A stretch of DNA of 64,000 bases from Wurfbainia villosa (lineage: Eukaryota; Streptophyta; Magnoliopsida; Zingiberales; Zingiberaceae): contig CM046003.1 of the NCBI GenBank assembly GCA_025175895.1, forward strand, positions 49,780,335 to 49,844,334. Direction: 5' to 3'. Of this stretch, positions 37,940 to 48,978 are shown piece after piece. Below the pieces are notes generated by a model. That model was not told the origin of the DNA. It did no database searches and saw only the letters and a list, made by a program, of their open reading frames with translations. Made by a program: the position numbers and the translations under genes. Numbering within the stretch: position 1 is the first letter of the stretch; every line of letters begins with the position of its first letter.

Positions 37940-38720
37940 GTTGATTGGATTTAGCATATCATCGAGTGTACATACACAGATCGGAAGAATCTATACTATG
38001 TACCGATAATCAAGTAGACAAATCCTTTATCCAAGAGGAAAGTTTTGGTCAAATACAAAGAAGTCGAATGCAGTATATCCATCTCGGAGTCCTCCAGGTT
38101 CGTATTCAAATCCTGCACCGACATGAGAAAGGTACAATGGCTCTTATTATCTTCAGGGACAATAGGTGGCAGGATGATAGGTCAATTATTGCTACAATGG
38201 AAGTTGACCTAACCAGAGGCAGTCAACTAATATATGTTATTCCTGATATTATGATGACAATAGGCGACTTTTTCAGGAATATACAGCTTTCTATACTAAC
38301 TCGGGGATATGATGCATGGCGAAATGGAGAGGCCAATCTTTTAATTACCAGGGGGTATGATTGAAAGGCTCTCCAACACTCCCAACATAGCCTTTGCTTA
38401 TGAAGTTCAAGGAGTAGTTGACTACCTCACAAGTCACGGGATAAATGCACCCCCAGGAAGAAGGTATTCAACAGAGCAATTAAGGGATATGGATTGGGTC
38501 ATAAGGCCCACACAAGTTATTATTCCCATGCAACCTTCGGAAGTTAGCAGTCGAGATTTGCTAGACGGAAGAATTTCTGTAAGTTTTCACGACTACTCTA
38601 CAACGCCTAGAACGGTGCCAGCGGAATATAATGATCAGGATGAAGAAGAACTTCAGAAACATACAATTGCGGTTCTCGTACAAGAAGAACTTGAAGTTGA
38701 ATTCAAAAAATTATTACCAA
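37940..38720 (+). pseudogene. endogenous pararetrovirus movement protein, broken
   Basis: This viral 30K-type movement protein domain opens the polyprotein fragment; a 70-bp piece of it lies before element A at 32496-32564. Visible blocks are MQYIHLGVLQVRIQILHR, GTMALIIFRDNRW, ATMEVDLTRGSQLIYVIPD and SNTPNIAFAYEV, typical of badnaviruses. In the family the protein guides virus movement through plasmodesmata. A frame change at a G run near 38350-38360 splits it into two frames (37945-38364 and 38357-38902), and a stop lies close to the left end. It is non-functional. Confidence 0.8.
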
Positions 38721-38727
38721 TGGCAAA

Positions 38728-39010
38728 AATCCCAGAACGAGGATCCGAAGAAACAGCCGAATATGATCTATATGCTGTAGAAGAAGAAATGATTGAACCT
38801 AATGGCAAATTATTGATATCTACAGGAATTGCGAAGGCGATATCCAGAGGATACTATGGCATCCAAACTTGGAATTATCATGGGAGCAGGGATAATAGAT
38901 AGCTACCACCAAGAAGAAATCAAAGTCCTTCTTTTTAATCATACAAGGCGACAGATTTTTATCAAGGCAGGGTAGAGGATAGCTCAAATAATTATACTAA
39001 CCTTGCCAAA
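38728..39010 (+). pseudogene. dUTPase-like domain in the viral polyprotein, broken
   Basis: Two blocks of trimeric dUTPase are legible in order: RGSEETAEYDLYA with LLISTGIAKAI and GYYG (about 38738-38865), then GAGIIDSYHQEEIKVLLFN and RIAQIIL (about 38884-39000). A frame change near 38870 separates them, at the place where the RxxPRSG-type motif should be, and a TAG at 38973-38975 interrupts the second. dUTPase hydrolyses dUTP and keeps uracil out of DNA made by reverse transcription. A dUTPase is unusual in Caulimoviridae; I recall it from only a few badnaviruses, unverified here. Confidence 0.7.
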
Positions 39011-39131
39011 GGTTGAGTATAAAGAAGTTGAAGAATTTTCAACTAGTCAGCAAAGAGTTGAAACTCTAGGCCACAAGCTCGATGAAGAAATATTTAACAA
39101 ACTAATCCCAAAATAAAGACCAGAGTCATCC

Positions 39132-40284
39132 ATGCAAGCACAACCTGTGAATTCCCAGATAAGGGCGGAAGTCGAGTCTCTGATAAATAATTTTCTGTCA
39201 CAATTAGACCATGCAGAGGATACAAGCCCAGGGGCCACTGTACCTCAGTCTATGGAACTAAGTGTGGATTCAGAAGGTTATTTTGAAGAAGATTTCGGTG
39301 ATCAATACTATGATGACTCTTATGCAGATCATGAATACTATGAAGATGAATTCCTTGTAGTAGCTGAAGGAGAAGAGCCTTTAGGTGAAGGGTGGGAAAT
39401 GGAATACCCACAACTATCCAAATTTACAGAACATCTATACTCTTCCTCTGCAGTTTCCAACTACAGGTCCCCTCCAGACACAACTATGGGACCCTCAAAT
39501 TATCCCCCTGCAACAAATCTTTAAGCAGGACCAAGTACTAGGCTAACATTTGAAGGATATAGTGGAAGATTCAAAAGAAAAGATTATAGTGAATGGTGGA
39601 ATCTGCCATCGGCTTTTCACCAATCCGGTGCAATATTCGTCATCCCTACCCAACTTGGGCAATTCGATGAAGTCTTTATGAGGTGGAAATCCATAACCAA
39701 AAACCTAGTATCATTACAAATCTTCACCGATCCATAAACAAAGATTGAATTTATAGAGAACCTCTTGGGAGAAGCAGAGAAATTGGCATGGATATAATGG
39801 CGAATGAGTTACCCTAAAGAATATCAACTCCTCCTAAACAATGCCGATGGGGCGAGAGGCACACAAAATGTCCTCTCTCAAATTCGAATGGTATTCAAAT
39901 TGGAAGATCCCTTCCAAGGTTCCACTCATATGCAAGAGGAGGCCTACAAAGATCTTGAGCGATTATCCTGTGACAACCTCAAGAACATCATTCCATTCCT
40001 GAATGACTATTTTAGAATATCCGCAAAAACTGATCGACTATTCACAACTCCTAAATTATCTGAAAATTTATGGGAAAAAATGTCAGATGATCTAGGAAGT
40101 CGAATAAAACAAGCCTTCCAAGAATGATATCAAGGTAACACCGTTGGTGTCTTCCCAAGAATATTATTTGCTTATAGGTTCCTTGAAAATGAGTGCAAAG
40201 ACACCGCCTTCAAGCGTGCACTCAAGGATCTATCATTTTGTAGTAATATCCTGATTTCTGGATATTACAAAAGGTCTGACAAGT
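39132..40284 (+). pseudogene. viral coat protein region, broken
   Basis: One frame carries an acidic linker (39132-39524, rich in Glu, Asp and Tyr), followed by a badnavirus-like capsid region. Blocks include WWNLPSAFHQSGAIFVIP, IEFIENLLGEAEKLAW, DPFQGSTHMQEEAYKDLERL and NTVGVFPRILFAYRFLENEC. In-frame stops at 39522, about 39796, 40125 and about 40284 break it. In the family this region forms the bacilliform capsid. Confidence 0.8.
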
Positions 40285-40286
40285 GA

Positions 40287-40586
40287 ATGGGTCTTCAAAA
40301 ATTCAGAACTTTCAGAGGCAAGCCTCACCCCTCCCATGCCCGTATTGAACGACGAAAACATCTAGTTAAAAACAAGAAATATAGGTGTTTTCTATATGGC
40401 GAAGAAGGGCATTTTGCACAAGAATGTCCCAAAGATTGCTGCAACGTTAAGCGCGTTGCCATGTTTGAACAACTCGATCTTCCTGACGATTATGATATTG
40501 TCTCAGTTTAAGATGGGGAGGATCCTAGTTATGCTATTTTCAGCCTTTCTGAAGACAAAGGCCTCGACGACCTCTAGAGCCTTCTT
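40287..40586 (+). pseudogene. viral coat-protein zinc finger and following linker, broken
   Basis: The first zinc finger of the badnavirus polyprotein reads YRCFLYGEEGHFAQECP (about 40380-40430); the second Cys of CxxC is a Tyr. RVAMFEQLDLPDDYDIVSV follows, and a stop lies at 40509-40511. The reading then continues with further stops to the insertion point of the next element near 40586. The finger would bind viral RNA during packaging. Confidence 0.75.
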
Positions 40587-41176
40587 TGTTAGTTATATAT
40601 GAGAGGTGTCCTAAGGCAATCGCCTTATGATTAAACTATTTATATGATAAATGAAGATTTACTATTTGACTATATATATTTTCATGTATTTTATTAGATC
40701 TTAAACTAATTTACTGAATGTCCACAATACGATTCACAGCATGAGAGAATTTGTGATTGGATCACAACTAGTGAGTATCTCTACATGTGTAATTGTGTTG
40801 TATTAGAATTATCCCTAGTCGATGAATTGATGGATTTAGACACCATCAATTCTGTCGAGACTAGCACATGGTATACTCTTTGGTGTAACCAAACAACTGA
40901 TTCTCACTGGCTGGAGACATTGTGATGTCCAGAGTTAATCATAGATGCTAGTTTTGGTAACTAGTTCATTGGAGTGACCAGCTGTAAGACTTCATATGGT
41001 TCTCTGCATATATGGATATGTCAATGAAGTTCTTACTGCAGCTTAAGTGTGATGTTCCTTTGACTTGCGGTATTCAAGTCATCTTGGTCATGGAGACTTA
41101 AGCAAACATCGCCAAGGAGATGTGGACTCGGGATGATTGGGTATAAATCGAAATGCCCGAAGGTGTTTGAATAGCC

Positions 41177-42285
41177 TGATGGATCAAAGAGGATCGCTAG
41201 AGGAGGGGGTGAATAGCGATAAAACTTTTTCGTACGAATTCATTTCAAAACACTTATATGCAGCGGAAAGATAAATAAAAAATAAAAGAGACAAGTAGAT
41301 TTTTTACTTGATTTGTAGCCTTCGGCTACTACTCCAAGGCCCTAGTGATCCTTGATCACGCACGGAGGGCAAATCACTAATGAACTCCTCCTCGTTGGAG
41401 GTAGGAGTTAATCGGATACAAAAACCACGAAAGAGACTCGAGATAGAGGGACACTCCCCCTCTTCTCGTTACGATAAAACCAAAATAAAAAGAAGTACAG
41501 AATTGAATTAAACTTAGATTATATCGATGACTCGTAGATGGAAAGATGAAACCCTAGTCATCGTGTCTGCAGAGCTTCGTCGTAGGAATGTCGGAGACTC
41601 GTAGCGTACCGGAAGCACTTGGAAGCTTTTTAATTGATCAAAAACCCTAGGACAAGCCCTCCTTTTATAGCCTTTGAGCCCCTCATCGAATGGGTCTTCA
41701 ACCAATCACAAATGGGCACAAAACCTCCTTGAAAAGAGGTGATAAGCCTTGACTCGAGGTCGATCATTGACCATCACGATCGGATGGCCATCATCACGAT
41801 CGATGGCAAGATCACGAGTAATCAACTCCGCAATGTGATCGATTGACGCATGAGTCCTCCAAGCCGGCAATGATCGATGCTTGCTGCAAGTCAAAGTTAG
41901 CTCAACAAAAATATAATTTCGACGGTCGTCGATCGTCTGATCTCGACCTAGACCATCGATGGGATGTCTTTGGTCGGATCTACGCTTAAGACCATCCCCG
42001 TAAGGAGGATACGACCTCACTTACGCTCACACACACGAGCTTACCTCGATACTTACTGCGTTGCTTTCGCTTTTGGCCTTCCACTCGATTCCTTCGGCTC
42101 CCTCTGAAGTCACTCGAGTGTCGCCCGACCACCGCTGCTTCCTCCGGGTGTCGCTAGCCTTCAGCTTCATCTTTAGCACTTTTCTGCACACTCGATTCAG
42201 CTCATGAGATAATGATATATCTTTGACTTTGCGTCTTTTGTCATAATCAAAATACAGGTTCGACTTAGGTGCCCCTGCACCAACA
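41177..42285 (-). mobile_element. solo LTR of element-B family, minus strand, 1109 bp
   Basis: It is bracketed by an exact TSD TAGCC (41172-41176 and 42286-42290). The complement begins TGTTGGTGCAGGGGCAC and ends with the CGCTATTCACCCCC-type signature. It is alignable by eye along its length with the LTR at 47693-48769. A TATA box complement lies at 41663-41669. It likely arose by recombination between two LTRs. Confidence 0.85.
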
Positions 42286-43096
42286 TAGCCTATAAAGGAT
42301 TCACCACTCCTTGCGAGGAGATGTATATCCTTGGCCTCTCGTCGGATTGTTACTAAAGTCTTTGGCCAAAGCATTATATGTTTAGAGTAAGGTACTCTTG
42401 GATACATGTGTAGTAACTAGAATCCGTAGGACGAGGAAATGATACTTGAGCTAGGTATGTGACATAGTCAGCCTAGTGGGGACTGACACTATAGAACATG
42501 TCCTGAACCAAATGGGTATAAGATAAGTGAAGGGAACGGGGCACGATTCATTGTAGTTGCTGAAGGGTTTCAGAAATGGTTCTGGGATCAACCATCAATT
42601 TTTCGGTTAATTGGGGATCATGATGTACTACTAGGTGTCACTCATGATCGTTCTATAATTAATGGTTAATTATAGATCACCAACATAAACCGGGAACCTA
42701 TTTGGTCACACGCACAACGAGCATAATCCAAAGGATTTAAAATGAGTTTGAGAATGAGATTCTCATATCGAGAGAAACTAGGTTTGGTTGGACCAAACAA
42801 GGAGCGAGCATGAAATTATTTCAGTCACAATGGAAGCATGGATGGGCCGAGTCTTATGAAGACATGATGGATGAACCAAATTAGTTTGGTTCTAATCTAA
42901 AGGTGGAAAATAAACCAAAGTGGTTTGGTTTATTTTAAACGAATGAACCAAAGTTGGTTCTGTTCGTTTTAACTTAAAATAGACCAACTCGGTTGGGTTT
43001 ATTTTAACTTAAGTTATTGGAGCGGGTTAATGGGTTTTGGTTATGAACCAATAACTCTAAGGAGAAGGTTTCTTGATGATTAAGAAACACGCGCTC

Positions 43097-43103
43097 TATA
43101 AAA
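43097..43103 (+). promoter_or_regulatory. TATA box of the Copia-type LTR
   Basis: TATAAAA lies in the context GCTCTATAAAAGCGTGG, followed by a pyrimidine-rich leader (43140-43190). Confidence 0.45.
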
Positions 43104-43884
43104 GCGTGGCTAGAGATTTAGAGAGCCCTAAGTTTTATTTTTGGAAACTTCTCTTCCTCTCCTCTCCCTCTCTTCTCCTTGCCGCCGCCTAAGAGGATCC
43201 ACGCCCAGCTTGTGCCGCCATCCACCTTTGTGCCGCCGGCGTCCAGCTGCTGCCAGCCACCCCTCCGGCGACCCTCTGGCAACCCACCTTGGCTTCGATG
43301 ACCAAGGATCAGTCGGCCACCTCCTTTGGCCAGCGCCAAGTCCTCCACCAAGCTATCCAATTTTTGGACAACTTGTTTCCTTCTTGTCGGAGCATCGTTT
43401 GGACGGCGTTTGGAGCTCCAACAGCGACTTCCTTGCTGGAAATTGGATCTCCGGTGATCCTCATAGGTGGAGGACCAAGGATTCATCAAGAGGTTAACGA
43501 ATACCTCTTCGGAGAAGCGAGTTTTTGGGGACTCATTTTCGAATCCGAATTTTGATTCAGATTGTAATCTCCTCTCGATCACATCGTCTTCGACACGAGG
43601 CTAGTGACTCCTACGAAGACGAGGCTCGTAGCTTGGCGAAGCTATCTTGATGGTACTCGGCGTGGATACGGATAGAGGCAACTCTAGTATGAGTTGCTCC
43701 GGTTGATGTCATTCTCATTGCAGGTGATACGTCAGATATAACTAGCGTAATTTCCTTTTATTGCAAAATTTGAAACTGCGATTATGTCTACACATATTGT
43801 ATCTTGCATGCATGTGGTGTGTGTGTTGTAATAAATTAGATTTATTTCTTTTAATTCTTCCATTGTGCACATATTTACGAAACA

Positions 43885-43992
43885 TGTTTGAACACACACT
43901 CGCCGCGATGCCGGAGAAACCCAACTCTCTTAATCCTCTTATTCAACATGAAACCGTCTTTATGCTCAGAGAGCTCGGGAAGATGTGGTGGA
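43885..43992 (+). pseudogene. short viral polyprotein segment between two insertions
   Basis: A 108-bp stretch encodes PEKPNSLNPLIQHETVFMLR and a WW pair just before the insertion point. It fits the linker directly ahead of the badnavirus Cys-rich region, which resumes at 45403 in the same sense. Confidence 0.6.
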
Positions 43993-45402
43993 TGTAGGGG
44001 ATCGATACGGCCGGCTAGAGGGGGGGTGAATAGCCCTCGTTCGTTGGATGTCGTAATTCGTTCGTTCTTCTTGCGTTGCTTGTCTACGATTGTCGTTAGC
44101 GCAGCGGAATAACAATAATAATGAAACTAACAACAATATACAATCACACAACACAAGATATATGTGGTTTGGAACCGAATGGTTCCTACTCCACGGGCGA
44201 GCTCACCGAGCTCTAGTTATGCGCACGACACTAACTATAACACTCCTTCTCGACAACACGTCGGAGGTGGAGAAACCTCTCACAAGAAATTACAATGTAA
44301 TATAGAAATACAAGCAAATACACAAATACAATACAAAAGAAAACTTTCACCGATTGCTTTGATCGCTTTGCTTGTTGCTTGCTTTGATCGGCTCTTGATG
44401 GACTGGAATGCAGCAGCAATTCCCCTCCAATAGCTCCACAAAAACCATTGCAAAAACCTCCATCTCGAGCTCCTTTTATAACGCTAGCGCCATTGCCAAA
44501 GGCCCCACCGATTACCCTCGTAGTCGTTGTCTCACAACGGACATATCCACGTCGGACAAGTTCCAACGGATCACCTACCAGTCGACTGATGATGCCCATC
44601 AATTGATCGGTGACAGAGTCGATCGACTACGGAGCGCTCGCCTCGCGACATCCCCGATCGGGCCGATCGCCATCCTCTAGCCGATCGTCGCCGACTTCGG
44701 GCCGATCGCTATGTCCATGGCGGCCGATCGCCAAGCACAAAACCCTAGCCTTACACCGCCGAACCTAGTCGACTTGGATCAAACGGCACCTATGCTACCG
44801 ACCGATGTCGGCAAAACCTCAAACACCAAGTTGTTTGAGCATCCGACCGTCGGTAAACCTCAAACATCAAGTTTGAGCTCGACACTCGGGCCTTAGCCAC
44901 TTGGCCAAGTCCACCTTATCCCTCATGGAGTTCCCCACCAAATCTCTCTTCCCTCGGCCTACGTCCCTCGGATGCGCCAAGCACATGGCTTCGCAACGCC
45001 ATCCTTCGCGTCTCATGCCCTAGAAGTATGCTTCCCTTTGGGCTCACTCCATTCGCTCCCCGTCCGGCGGTCCCTCGGATGCACCAAGCGCACGGCTTCG
45101 CAATGCTATCCTTCACCGACTCAAGGACCCCGAGCCTAGTGAACTTGCCAAGTTCTCAAGACTTCCCAAATGCATCAAGCGCACGGCTTCGCAATGCATT
45201 TCTCACCAAGCACCAAGCGCACGGCTTCGCAATGCTTTGGACTTTCCCATGTCAAGGCTTCCCCCTTGGACTTCCACACCAAGCTCCATGCTTGGATTTT
45301 CCATGCCAACCCATGTTGGACTTTCCCATGACAATCCCATGTCATGAGTTTTGTCTATCATCAAAATACCATCAAGGTACTGCTGGGTCGATTGCACCAA
45401 CA
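43993..45402 (-). mobile_element. solo LTR of an element-A/C-related family, minus strand, 1410 bp
   Basis: The exact TSD GTGGA is at 43988-43992 and 45403-45407. The complement begins TGTTGGTGCAATCG and ends GATCCCCTACA as in element A. It has a TATA complement at 44474-44480, a cluster of GCCGATCG palindromes (44620-44730), four copies of a GCGCACGGCTTCGCAATGC-type unit (about 44975-45235) and TTGGACTT units near the left end of the element (45235-45345). Confidence 0.85.
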
Positions 45403-45961
45403 GTGGATAGGCCCAGAAACCGGATACAGAAGTATGGTCCAAGTTTCTCAAGCCCAATATGAATTCAAGCATATATGGGAAATAAATGAAGAAATTGTTG
45501 ATGGACATGAAACCTACAAGTGCTCTAAAAACCCAACCCAGAAACAGCACAGATGTCATTGCCCCCTTTGCAAGATGACAACATGTGGTAGGTGCAACCT
45601 ATACTACTATAACAAGAAGACGCTTGTTGCAGTTGCAGCTCCCACAAGGAATGCCACTAAAAACTTAGTTAAAGAACAACAAGACTATATTAACCAATGT
45701 GAAGTAGAGATAAGGCGACTCAAGTCGCAACTTGAAGCACAAGAAATGGAGAAAGGACAATGCAACCAAATCAGAGTTGATGTCATTAAAGTCTCACAAG
45801 AAAATCAGCGGTTTCAAAAGGAGAAAGAAGAACTTTTCCTCAAATACCAAGAACTGGTTCAGAAAAATATGGATCTAGATAGACTAATCATGGAAAAGGA
45901 AGGATTGCGAAAGGAAATATTCAATCTACAACAACAAAAGGATAAAGAAGTACTCCATACA
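45403..45961 (+). pseudogene. viral Cys-rich region and coiled coil
   Basis: The second, badnavirus-specific Cys-rich motif is clear: YKCSKNPTQKQHRCHCPLCK followed by TTCGRCNLYYY (about 45515-45610). It is preceded by GPETGYRSMVQVS and followed by a long Gln/Glu/Lys-rich coiled coil (about 45660-45955). The frame is open from the insertion point to TAA 45962-45964. The next frame begins in the same phase after that stop. Confidence 0.75.
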
Positions 45962-45964
45962 TAA

Positions 45965-46549
45965 GAAGAAGACCTAAATGTACTTCTCCAGGAGCAAATG
46001 GTTTATATACTCACTGAAAATAAAGAAGAACCGAAGGCTGCGAAGAAAGGAAGAAACATGTTGTACAACCTAAAGGTAAGCTTTGAAATACAAAACTTAC
46101 CAACCTTTCAGGTCAATGCCATACTTGATACTGGCGCAACAACATGTGTCATTGATCAATACTCTATTCCCTCTAAAGAACTAGAAGAAAACCAATTCGT
46201 AGTAAACTTCAGTGGCATATCCTCTAAAGCAATAGCCAAGAAGAGGTTAAAAGGAGGAAGGATGATAATTGGATACAATACTTTCAAAATCCCTTACACA
46301 TACTCCTTCCCAATGAAGCTGGGGGAAAATATTCAAATGATAATAGGATGTTATTTCATCCGAGCTATGCAAGGAGGACTTCATATTGAAGGAAATCAAG
46401 TAACCTTTTATAAGAACCTGACAACTATTGAAACATCCCCCTATGTTTCTGCAGCATCTATTCCAGAACTTGACCTTGATGAAAATGAATATATCCACAT
46501 CCAAGACATAGTCAATTATTCATCAACCACAGAAGTTATGGGATTTCAA
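45965..46549 (+). pseudogene. viral aspartic protease
   Basis: ILDTGATTCVIDQ, the retropepsin-type active site (DTG codons at 46127-46135), lies in a frame open from 45965 to 46825. GRMIIGYNTFKIPY and MIIGCYFIRAMQGGLHIE follow as in badnaviruses. The enzyme would process the polyprotein. The active-site triplet is intact here, although the surrounding polyprotein is broken. Confidence 0.8.
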
Positions 46550-47480
46550 AGCAAAATTCAAAAAGGTATAGCTGAGTTAAAACAGCAAGGCTATATTGGT
46601 GAAGACCCCTTGAAGCATCAGAGTAAAAACAAAATATTATGTCAGTTGGACATAACAAATTCAAACCTTACGATTGAAGATAGACCTCTCAAGCATTTAA
46701 CTCCAGTAGTAAAGGAGGCCTTTGCAAAGCATATAAAGGCACTACTTGATATTGGGGTTATTCGATCCAGTAAAATTCAGCATAGAACTACCGCCATTAT
46801 CGTCCATTCAGGCACTACTATTGACTAAAGAACTGGTCAAGAAATCAAAGGAGAAGAAAGAATGGTCTGTAACTACAAATGCCTTAATGATCTCACCAAT
46901 AAGGATCAGTATAGCCTCCCAGGGATCAATACTATTCTCAAAAATGTCAGTAATAAAAAAAATTTCTCAAAATTTGACCTTAAATTTGGATTCCACCAGG
47001 TAGCCATGCACCCCGACTCTATTGAATGAACAACATTTTAGGTACCAGAAGGACTGTACGAATGGCTTGTAATGTCATTCGAACTGAAAAATGCCCTTGC
47101 GATATTTCAGAGAAATATGGGCATTTGCTTTAAAGGTACTGAACATTATATCGCAGTTTATATTGATGACATTATGGTATTCTCTGATACAGAAGAAGAG
47201 CATGAGGGACATCTCATATCCATGCTTGAAATATGTAAGAAGAATGGACTCATTCTCAGCCCAACAAAAATGAAAATAGCAGTCAGAGAGATTGAATTTT
47301 TAGGGGCAATACTTGGCAATAGTAAGATCAAACTCCAACCCCACATAATCAAAAAGGTTTCCAACTTTAAGGATGAGGAATTGCTAACCCTGAAATGAAT
47401 GAGGTCTTGGTTAGGAATACTCAACTACGCCCGAACTTATATTCCTAACCTAGAAAAATTATTAGGACCCCTATATTCTA
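46550..47480 (+). pseudogene. viral reverse transcriptase, broken
   Basis: RT blocks are collinear in one frame: a lead-in ending HRTTAIIVHSGTTID, then CLNDLTNKDQYSLPGIN, FSKFDLKFGFHQVAMHP, PEGLYEWLVMSF, the catalytic YIDDIMVFSD (YIDD at 47159-47170), LSPTKMKIA and EIEFLGAILG. Stops interrupt at 46826, about 47027, about 47036 and about 47396. The enzyme copies pregenomic RNA into DNA. This copy is inactive because of the stops. Confidence 0.85.
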
Positions 47481-47692
47481 AGACAAGTGCTACTGGAGAG
47501 AAACGTATGAACCAGTAGGACTGGGAGATGCTAAGAAAAATTAAAAAATAGGTCCAAGAACTACCAGATCTAGAAGTCCCCCCCCCAAGACTTTTTTATC
47601 CTTCTAGAAGTTGATGGTTGCATGATCGGCTGGGGTGGAATATGCAAATAGAAAAATACCAAGTTTGACCCAAGAAGCACAGAAAAGGTATG
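47481..47692 (+). pseudogene. RT connection and start of viral RNase H, before the insertion
   Basis: SKTSATGEKRMN is followed by two further stops (about 47518 and 47548), a C run near 47580 with a frame change, and remnants of a DGCMxGWGG-type RNase H start. The sequence is cut at 47692 by element B and continues at 52719. Confidence 0.65.
47688..47692. repeat. TSD GTATG, left copy
   Basis: It is matched by GTATG at 52714-52718 and brackets element B inside the viral RNase H. Confidence 0.9.
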
Positions 47693-48769
47693 TGTTGGTG
47701 AAGGGGCACCAGATAATCGAACCTATGTTTTTATTATGGCAATGACACAAAGTTAAGCTCATATCGTTATCTCACGAGCTAAATGAAGTGTGCAAGAATC
47801 CTAAGCTAAAGCTGAAGGTCCGGCGACACCCGGAGGTTCTCGTGTTGAGAAACTGTTGTGGTCAGGCAACACCGAGAGGACTTCGGAGGGAGCCTAATAA
47901 ATCAGGTGGAGACCGGAATCAAAAGCTACAAAGGTAATGCTTGAGGTAAGCTCGTGTGAGTAAGTGTAAGTAAGGTCGAGTCCTCGGTACGGGGATGTCC
48001 TTAGGCGACGATCCAATTAAGACATCCCATGGAAGGTCTATGTCGAGATCGGACAGTTGGTAGCCGTCAAAAACACTTATTTCAATGTCATTTTCGAGCT
48101 AACTCTTGATGCAGTTGAAAATCCTGGGCATCAATTCAACCGGCCAGTTCAACTGCTGTTCAAATTTCAGCTTCGAGGAAAGTCAAGATAAGCTCCACTT
48201 ATCTTGGGGAGATGAGGCTCTTTGACCAAGAGCTGGGATAGAACGTTGGGGAGCTTCTAAGGCTATAAAAGGAGTGTTCTTCACCATTTTCATCATTCCA
48301 AGTGCTCTCAAGTGCTCCTGCAATGCCCCGATTCTCCGACAACTCTACGGCGATGAAGCGCTGCCGAACGCCGATGACACGAGCTCAACCTTCAACTCCT
48401 TAGTCGTCGATAATATCTAAAGTTGTCAATTTAGTATACTTATATTTAATTTTATATTTCCGATATTTTTTCGTAACGAGGAGAGAGGGGTTTTATCTCT
48501 CTACCTTGAGTTTTCTAGTATCCTTGTAATCGTCAACTCCTACCTCCAATGAGGAGGAGTGTTTTAGTGAATTGCCCTCCGTACGTGGTCTCGGATCACT
48601 AGGGCCTTGGATTAGCAGCCGAAGGCTATGAACCAAGTAAAAATAAATTTATGTTCTTTTATTTTTCACTGCATTACTCTTGTTTAATTAAACGAACGAA
48701 AAAGAAACGAGTTTTTATGTGCGCTATTCACTTCCCCCCCCCCCCTCTAGCGCTCATTTCGATCCAACA
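47693..48769 (+). repeat. 5' LTR of element B
   Basis: TG...CA ends, a TATA box (TATAAAA) at 48264-48270, a C run near 48735-48745, and the CTCTAGCGCTCATTTCGATCCAACA end. A relative in reverse orientation is the solo LTR at 41177-42285. Confidence 0.9.
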
Positions 48770-48978
48770 ATTGGTATCAGAGCGGGGGCGCTAAGATTTG
48801 GTGCAACCACCAATCTAGCAATCATTTTTAAGTTTTCTTTTCATTCTTGGTTTTTCGATTTGAAGCTTTAAGACTTTTAGTTTCGTTAATTTTCTTACTT
48901 CCGCACTACTAATCCAAGACGAAAGTCTTCGTACCTTCTTTTTGTTTTTGTCGTTGTGAGGTGTTTTTTTTTCCTTAA

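Larger units (their letters stand above)
40587..43884 (+). mobile_element. Copia-type LTR (probable solo LTR) inside the viral sequence, with a nested guest
   Basis: The sequence starts TGTTAGTTATATATGAGAGG and ends TTTACGAAACA, has a TATA box (TATAAAA, 43097-43103) and no coding. Without the guest LTR at 41177-42285 it is about 2.2 kb. Its ending resembles the U5 end of long-LTR Copia elements (Tork/Angela type). Viral sequence resumes right after it. Flanking 5-mers (TTCTT and TGTTT) do not match, so exact borders or a clean solo LTR remain unproven. Confidence 0.5.

Noticed and set aside
43118..43582. 154-codon minus-strand frame
   Set aside because: It lies in the GC-rich leader part of a Copia-type LTR and shows no domain. 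The plus strand has the TATA box and leader.
40587..43884. host promoter and gene start in the Copia-type LTR
   Set aside because: The TATA box and leader fit an LTR promoter, both flanks are viral sequence, and no conserved coding region follows.
45028..45462. 144-codon plus-strand frame
   Set aside because: It is antisense to a solo LTR and made of its internal tandem repeats, and it crosses the LTR end into viral sequence.
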